From the NCBI GenBank assembly GCA_035235625.1, contig CP141143.1, positions 36,317,178-36,381,177 of the forward strand: a stretch of 64,000 bases of DNA. Reading direction: 5' to 3'. Below, piece after piece: positions 58,760 to 64,000 of this stretch. The notes below the pieces were generated by a model, which saw nothing but the letters and a program-made list of their open reading frames with translations, was not told the origin of the DNA and did not search any database. Position 1 is the stretch's first letter; every line of letters starts with the position of its first letter. Origin of the DNA: Saururus chinensis. Its lineage: Eukaryota > Streptophyta > Magnoliopsida > Piperales > Saururaceae. The position numbers and the translations under genes were made by a program.

Positions 58760-60691
58760 TGAACAGTCTTCCTTATGCTTTTTTTTGAAGATCTATTTAC
58801 ACCCTATAGGCTTTCACCCATCTATCATCACCCAAACCATATTCTTTAGGATTGAATCTATTAGCATTCTACCATTCTTGAGCGTCTAGAAGACTTCAAG
58901 CTTACTCAAGGGTAATTGGGTCAATTAGAACAGGTTCATCCAATGTAAAATTGTCTTCCCCTAGTATTATAGAAGCCCCTCAACACAAGGTTGAAGGTCT
59001 GCTTTCCCTTAATGCCCTTGGTTCTTAGTTGGTTTGATTTTAACTTGGTCAAATTACACCCTCAAATGTAGTACTAGAACTAGTATATTTTACTATCTCA
59101 AATAAGTCATCTCTTTTATTAGGTACGTTGGGATTTAATTATTCTTTTAAAAAATAAGCATCTCTAGATTCTATAACCCTACTACGCCATATGTGGTGAA
59201 CCACAAATATGTACCCCTTAAAGTAGTCATAGTAACAAATAAAGTTGCACTTTATGGTCTGAGTGTCTAACTTAGACTTATGCTAGTCAAGGACCTTTAC
59301 ATGTGCCTTTGACCCCACATTCAAAGATGTCCTAAGTTTAGGCTTCGACCTATCTATAATTCATAAGGTGTCCATTGGACTACCTTTGTAGGTTCATGAT
59401 TAAGGATGTACGCATTAGTGTTTAAAGCCTCACCATAAAAATTGGTTTCCGATTCATAGTGATTTAACATTGATGTAACCATGTCCATAAGCAAAATATA
59501 CTTATTATGCCTTTTTGCCACTCCATTTTTTTAAGTTGTGTAGGGGAGTGTGTATTGATGCATTGGATAATAAGTATAGTTTGTACGTTATTTTACCCTT
59601 ATTATTCTATTGTCTAGTCTTATTTAAGAGATAGTATAACTTAAATAATTAAAAATTAAATTTAATTAGGTTAGGAAAAGCTTGTATGATGTTTTGAAGT
59701 AAATTGGCTTACTTGTATTAATTTTGTGCAGATTCTTCATTGTCGTTCGATCGGGCATGTTGGGCGATCGAACTGGATAACGCGCAGTTTCCTATTTTAA
59801 GCCAATTTTGAATCCTTTTCATATTAGACTTCCTCCTATGATTCCTATACCTATATAAAGACATATTTGGCTCAAAATTAAGGAATTCTAGTATATTTTT
59901 TTAAGAGAAGAAGAAAGAAGAAGATGGATGAGAATTCAAAGCTTTTAATAGAGATTCAAGAGCTTCCTCCTACCATGTAATGCTAGATTTTTCTTTTGCT
60001 TAGGAATTGCTGAAGCAATAGATAAGTTTCAGTTTCTTTTTCTTTTTAATTTAGATCTCAGTTGTGAATAATGACAATTGTATGACAAAGATTTCCTTTT
60101 TAATGGAAGAGCTTTTCATATTTATTCAATTCTATGTTGATTTATTGTCTTGTAGATGATTGATTGATGTAGTTTTGATATTTACATCGATTCACATTTC
60201 TGTGATTTAGATGAGATGCTCATGCAATAGTTTTAATATTCATATAATTAATGAATTGGATGAGTTATACTAAGATGAGACGAGTCATGCCTATAGTTAG
60301 TTTAGTGTAGATGATTCTTGCTATTATCAAAGATAGTTGATGCCATGAATTTAATTTATGATTCTTTTTAAAGTAATTCTAGTTTGTAGCTGAGAATAGT
60401 TGTTCATATTCACACTAGATTTAGATTAAAGGTTAAGAAATTTTTATGGTTCTATAGTACATTCAATTTCCTAAGTAATGTTCATTATATTGATCTCTTC
60501 CTTTTAATTTATTTGATTACATTCTTTACTTAATTTAAGTTTAAGTTCTATTTAGTTTTTAATCAATAAATTCCTCTCTTAGAATTAGTAATAATTCATC
60601 TACCCCTAAGGTTTGACAACCCTTAAATGCTTATCCTAGTACAATTACTTTGTACAATTGCAAATGGTTTAATTATAAACGATCAAGTTTT

Positions 60692-60709
60692 TGGCGCCGT
60701 TGCTAGGGA
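60692..60709 (+). other. Primer-binding site, tRNA-Asp type with two changes
   Basis: TGGCGCCGTTGCTAGGGA differs from the perfect site in element 1 only where CCGG has become CTAG, as expected for deamination of a methylated CpG on both strands. Confidence 0.8.
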
Positions 60710-60989
60710 CGGTGTCAATTTTTTACAAAATTAGTATTAGGATAATTATAGATACTTTAGTTTCAGTTTATTTTAATTTTTAGGTTAATTCTTAGTTTCT
60801 TACTTTCTTTTATTTTGATCTTGTAGGTTGAGTTAAAGACCGTGCTTTATACATTTGTGGCCACAAGTGGACATCAACAAGCATAGTGCTTCTCTTCGGT
60901 TTGCAAGATCTTTTTCTCTGTTTATTTTTAATTCTTTTCCCTTAGTTATTTTTTGCTTATTCTTCCAATTTTTTTACACTTAAAATTGT

Positions 60990-61673
60990 GTGGTGTGTTT
61001 GTGGTGTATGCGTGGTCGTCACTCCTTGCTCCCCCTATTAGCACCACTTGACCCTAAGCCTAAGCAAACACCTAGGAGAGCTAAGTTGCCCTCAACCTTC
61101 ACCCCTACCCATTCTCCTACCAATTCCTCCACCCATACCATTTCTACCATCCTCATGGTTGAACATCAGTTAGTAGATGCACCTCTCAAAGCTCTAAGGG
61201 AGTATTACACTCCCAATGGTACACCTCTTCTTCATGTATTAGGTTGCTAGCGGTCATCGCTCTAAATTATGAAATTAAGCCCAATGTCATTCCAATGCTT
61301 CCATCTTTTTATGAGCTTAATAATGACAACCCGTATAGGCACCTAGATGAGTTCTTGGAACTATGCACAACGTTCAAGCTTTCAAACTTAATAGATGAGG
61401 TTGTTAAACTTTGACTTTTCCCCTTCATATTGAAAGATAAGGCTAAAGAACGGCTTCACTCATTAGAGCCAAACATCATCATAACTTGGGCCCAAATGCA
61501 ACAAGAGTTCCTCAAAAAGTACTACCCCATAGGCAAGACCAACCAAATGAGAAAGGCCATAAGCACTTTTGCCCAACTTCCCATTGAACAGTTCCATGAG
61601 AGTTAGGATAGACTTAATGACCTTCTTAGGAGGTGTCCCCATCTTGTTGTCCCTAAGTGGCAATTAGTGCAAC
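60990..61673 (+). pseudogene. gag of Athila-like element 2 (truncated)
   Basis: Starts like element 1 gag (LDPKPKQTPRR then VEHQLVDAPLKALREY), changes frame near 61200, and has stops near 61412 and at 61604 (TAG). The last one is in the same codon as the 4236 stop of element 1. Two Gln/Trp sites that are stops in element 1 are sense here (CGG, CAA). Ends abruptly at the CACTA insertion. Confidence 0.8.
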
Positions 61674-62339
61674 CACTACAACAAATTGCACTATTAGCGA
61701 CGCATATAAGCATCACTAATAGTACCATAAGCATTGCTAATGAGTATTAGCGACACATAAAAAATATCGCTATATACGTCGATAAAAGTACAGTCGCGAC
61801 TGCTTATTAGCGATGCTTACGATAAGCGTCGCTAATAGTTATTATTAGCGACGCATATTAAGCGTCGCTACTACGTTACTATTAGCGACGCTTATCACTA
61901 AGCATCACTAATAGTTATTTATTAGCGACGCTTAATATATGTCGCTAATGATAAAAAAAATTAAAAAATAATGAAATTAAATTTCTAAAAAATGAAATAA
62001 AAAATTATTTTTTTATTAGGGACGCTTACAAAAGCATCGCTAATAATACAAAAAAAAATTAAAATAAATAAAATAATAAAAATAAATTTCCAAAAAACAA
62101 AATAAAAAAATTTATTTTTCTATTAGTGACGCTTTTGTAATCGTCACTATTATGAAATAAAAATAAAAAGCCATTAACGATTCTTTTATAAGCGTCGCTA
62201 ATGTAAAATTAAAATAAAAAAATAACAAAGTCATTAGTGACACTTTAAAAAAGTGTCGCTAATGACTTAATAAATTAATAAAAAAAACCAGCTGGTGGCA
62301 TAAAGCCACCAACAGGGGATCTGAATCCAATCTATCAAC

Positions 62340-63360
62340 CCAAGGAAAGGGAGGGGGAACAAGGAGGGGCGCGGGCGAGAGGGGCTAGCAGTTGGGGGAG
62401 GGAGGGCGGGACAGAGCCGAGGGGGCATCAAGGAGGAGGGGGGGCGCAGCAGAGGGAGGGAGGGGGGGAATGGGGCAGGGGCAAAGAAGGGGAGGGGGGA
62501 CCGGAGGGGTCGGAGGGTGGCAGAAGACGAGACCGTGGTCGGAGGGGAGGCATTGCGGCGGGCTGCATGATCAAGGGGAAGGGGGAGGGGGGACCAAAGT
62601 AGAGGGAGATGGGGACCGGGGCAGGGCAGAGAAGGGGAGGGGATGTGGGGTGGCGAGGCGAGGCGAGGCGGTGGTCGGCGGCTGACGGAGGCCGGGGGCG
62701 AGAGGGAGGAGAGGGAGGGCCGGTTGGGGGAGGGGGCAGCTGGGGGAGATGGGGGCGGTTGGGGGAGGGGGGCAGCCTTGGGGAGGGGTGCCACTGAGGG
62801 AGATGGGGTCGGTTGGTGGAGAGGGGAGCTGGCTAGGGGAGGGGGGAGGCTGGGGGAGAGGGGGCGTTGGGGGAGAGGGGGCGGCTGGGGGGAGGGGGAG
62901 TGCGGCTAGGGGAAGGGGAAGGGGGGCTAGGAGAGGCGCGCCAGCTAGGAGAGGAGGGGCGGCTAGGTGAAGAGGGAGAGGGGGACCAGCAAGGGGAGGG
63001 GGGCGGCTAGGGGAAGAGGGTGGGTGGCTGGGAGAAAGGCTGCAGCTGGGAGAGGTGGGCAGGTTAGGAGAGGAGGGGCCAGTTAGGGGGTGGCTAGGGG
63101 TGGGGCGGGCTAGGTGGAGATGGAGAGGGAGGCCGGCTAGGGGAGGGGGGTGGCTGGGGCAGGGGCAGCACAGTGGAACGGCGGCACGGCGTCATAAGGA
63201 GAACCGGGGAGAGAGGGGTTTGAGGCGGAGAGGAGGCGAGTGGGAAGGCGGCAAGGCGGCAGGCTGCAAGGAGGCGAGGCGGCGGGCGTCAAGGAGGCGA
63301 GGTGGCAGGAGGCGAGGCGGCTGTGAAGCAGGCGGCAAAGCAAAGAAATGGGGGGGACTT
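62340..63360 (+). repeat. G-rich low-complexity core
   Basis: About 1 kb dominated by GGGGGAG, GGCGG and GGGGAGGGGG runs on the plus strand. Several overlapping Gly/Arg-rich (plus) and Pro/Ser-rich (minus) open frames result from composition; none has a recognisable domain. Confidence 0.85.
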
Positions 63361-63361
63361 T

Positions 63362-63465
63362 TTATAAGGCACAGGCGAAATTTCGCCCCCGCGCGAAATT
63401 TCGCAGCGCGTGAAATTTTGCCTCACACGCGGATTTTTGCCGTGTGGGCGGAATTTCACTGCGGC
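63362..63465. repeat. GCGAAATTTCGC palindrome cluster
   Basis: Four to five variants in about 100 bases: GGCGAAATTTCGCCCC, GCGCGAAATTTCGC, GCGTGAAATTTTGCC and GGCGGAATTTCAC. One copy (GGCAAAATTTCGCCC) occurs at the corresponding place in CACTA element 2 (41192). Confidence 0.75.
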
Positions 63466-63589
63466 CAATATTTTTTTTTTTAAAAAAAATATAGCTATAA
63501 ACAAACGGCTATATATGTCGCTACGTATAACCTTATTTACCGGCGCTTATTTATAAGAGTCGCTAAAGAGAATTTTTTTTATATTTTTT

Positions 63590-63950
63590 TCTTCTTTCTC
63601 TCTCTCCTCCCTCTCTCTCCCTCTCTTTCCCTCTCTCTCCTCTTTTTCTCCTCCCTCCTCTCTCTCTTCCCTCCCCCTCTCTCTCCCCTTCCCCTCTCTC
63701 TCTTCTCTTCCCTCTCTCTCCTCTCTTCCCTCTCTCTACTCTCTCTCTCTCATCTCTTCCCTCTCTCTCCTATCTCTTCCCTCCCCTCTCTCTCCACCTC
63801 ACTCTCTTCCCTCCCCTCTCTCTCCCCCTCTCTCTCCCCTCTCTCTCTCCTCTCTCTCTACCCTTTCTCTCCTCTCCCTCTATCCTCTCTCTCTCACACC
63901 TTTCTCTCTTCCTTCCCCCTCTCTCTCTCCCCTTCCCCTCTCTCTTTCAT
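63590..63950. repeat. CT-rich low-complexity tract
   Basis: CTCTCTCC variants, like 1-610. Part of CACTA element 3. Confidence 0.9.
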
Positions 63951-64000
63951 TTAAATTTAAAATTTTTAAAAAATAGGTATTAGCGACGCATGTTCACATG

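Larger units (their letters stand above)
56255..59560 (-). pseudogene. Ty1/copia pol remnant (interrupted)
   Basis: Minus-strand polyprotein pieces: integrase end and linker (about 59550-58765), reverse transcriptase (57613-57338, with DLELHKIDIKTVILNRDLEE), the YVDDI catalytic motif (near 57220), and the RNase H end LADLFTKAL (near 56330). Stops and frame changes occur throughout. It normally copies the element's RNA into DNA. A chromovirus derivative is inserted at 57642-58759. gag, protease and the 5' LTR are missing where the second Athila-like element begins. Confidence 0.85.
59564..61673 (+). mobile_element. Athila-like element 2, 5' part
   Basis: LTR 59564-60685 (ends AACGATCA), primer site at 60692-60709, leader and gag start, collinear with element 1 (2167-4310). 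Interrupted at 61673 by CACTA element 3, within gag. The remainder is beyond the window. The left LTR edge is approximate (TGGATAATAAGTATAG). Confidence 0.85.
61674..64000 (+). mobile_element. CACTA-like element 3, left part, non-autonomous
   Basis: Begins CACTACAACAAATTGC at 61674, the canonical CACTA terminus, directly followed by TTAGCGACGC-type subterminal repeats (61690-62260). Then a G-rich core (62340-63360), a cluster of GCGAAATTTCGC motifs (63362-63465), a few more subterminal motifs (63480-63570), a CT-rich tract (63590-63950) and the start of the right subterminal array (63978). The preceding triplet AAC would be one copy of the 3-base duplication; the other is beyond the window. 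No transposase. Confidence 0.88.

Noticed and set aside
62267..63504. Pro/Ser- and Gly/Arg-rich frames up to 175 codons in the G-rich CACTA core
   Set aside because: Open on several frames of both strands owing to composition; no family recognised.

Overview
This is a 64-kb piece of a nuclear plant genome, almost certainly an angiosperm. The evidence is one intron-containing cysteine-rich receptor-like kinase (CRK) gene with the usual seven-exon plan, set among plant-type transposons: Athila-like, Tat-like and chromovirus Ty3/gypsy elements, Ty1/copia, MULEs with an Ulp1 protease, CACTA and hAT. No prokaryotic gene, CRISPR array, rRNA or tRNA gene was seen. The species cannot be named from the sequence.

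Layout. 1-1177: right end of a non-autonomous CACTA element (CT-rich core, TTAGCGACGC-type subterminal repeats). 1178-12690: a MULE carrying an Ulp1/C48 protease gene, split by an Athila-like retrotransposon (2167-10402, target duplication GGGTG). 12690-21740: a second MULE with a decayed mutator transposase, split by a 3.85-kb probable solo LTR (17608-21453, duplication GAGGG). 21777-22440: GC-rich stretch of unknown origin. 23185-26565: a third, non-autonomous MULE with ~1-kb inverted arms and a captured Ulp1 fragment. 26880-27850: right half of a dispersed repeat that also occurs in the CRK gene. 27905-40280: a minus-strand LTR element with little or no coding sequence, containing a nested solo LTR (28597-31950, duplication GTTCT) and a hAT-like insert. 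40613-42232: a second CACTA relic. 42919-45150: possible solo LTR.

45319-55312 is the only host-type gene. It has seven exons with matching splice phases, two DUF26 domains, a membrane span and a Ser/Thr kinase. It carries a frameshift in the second DUF26 domain, an in-frame TAA just after the membrane span and a Gly-to-Arg change in kinase subdomain IX, so it looks like a pseudogene or a null allele. 55490-59560 is a minus-strand copia relic hit by a 1.1-kb chromovirus deletion derivative (57642-58759, duplication TGAAC). 59564-61673 is a second Athila-like element, itself broken by a third CACTA element that starts at 61674 and runs off the window.

The genes form no pathway. The window is best read as layered insertions whose order can be worked out from target-site duplications. 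Several coding losses are C:G-to-T:A changes (Trp and Gln codons turned into stops), as expected for long-methylated transposon DNA.
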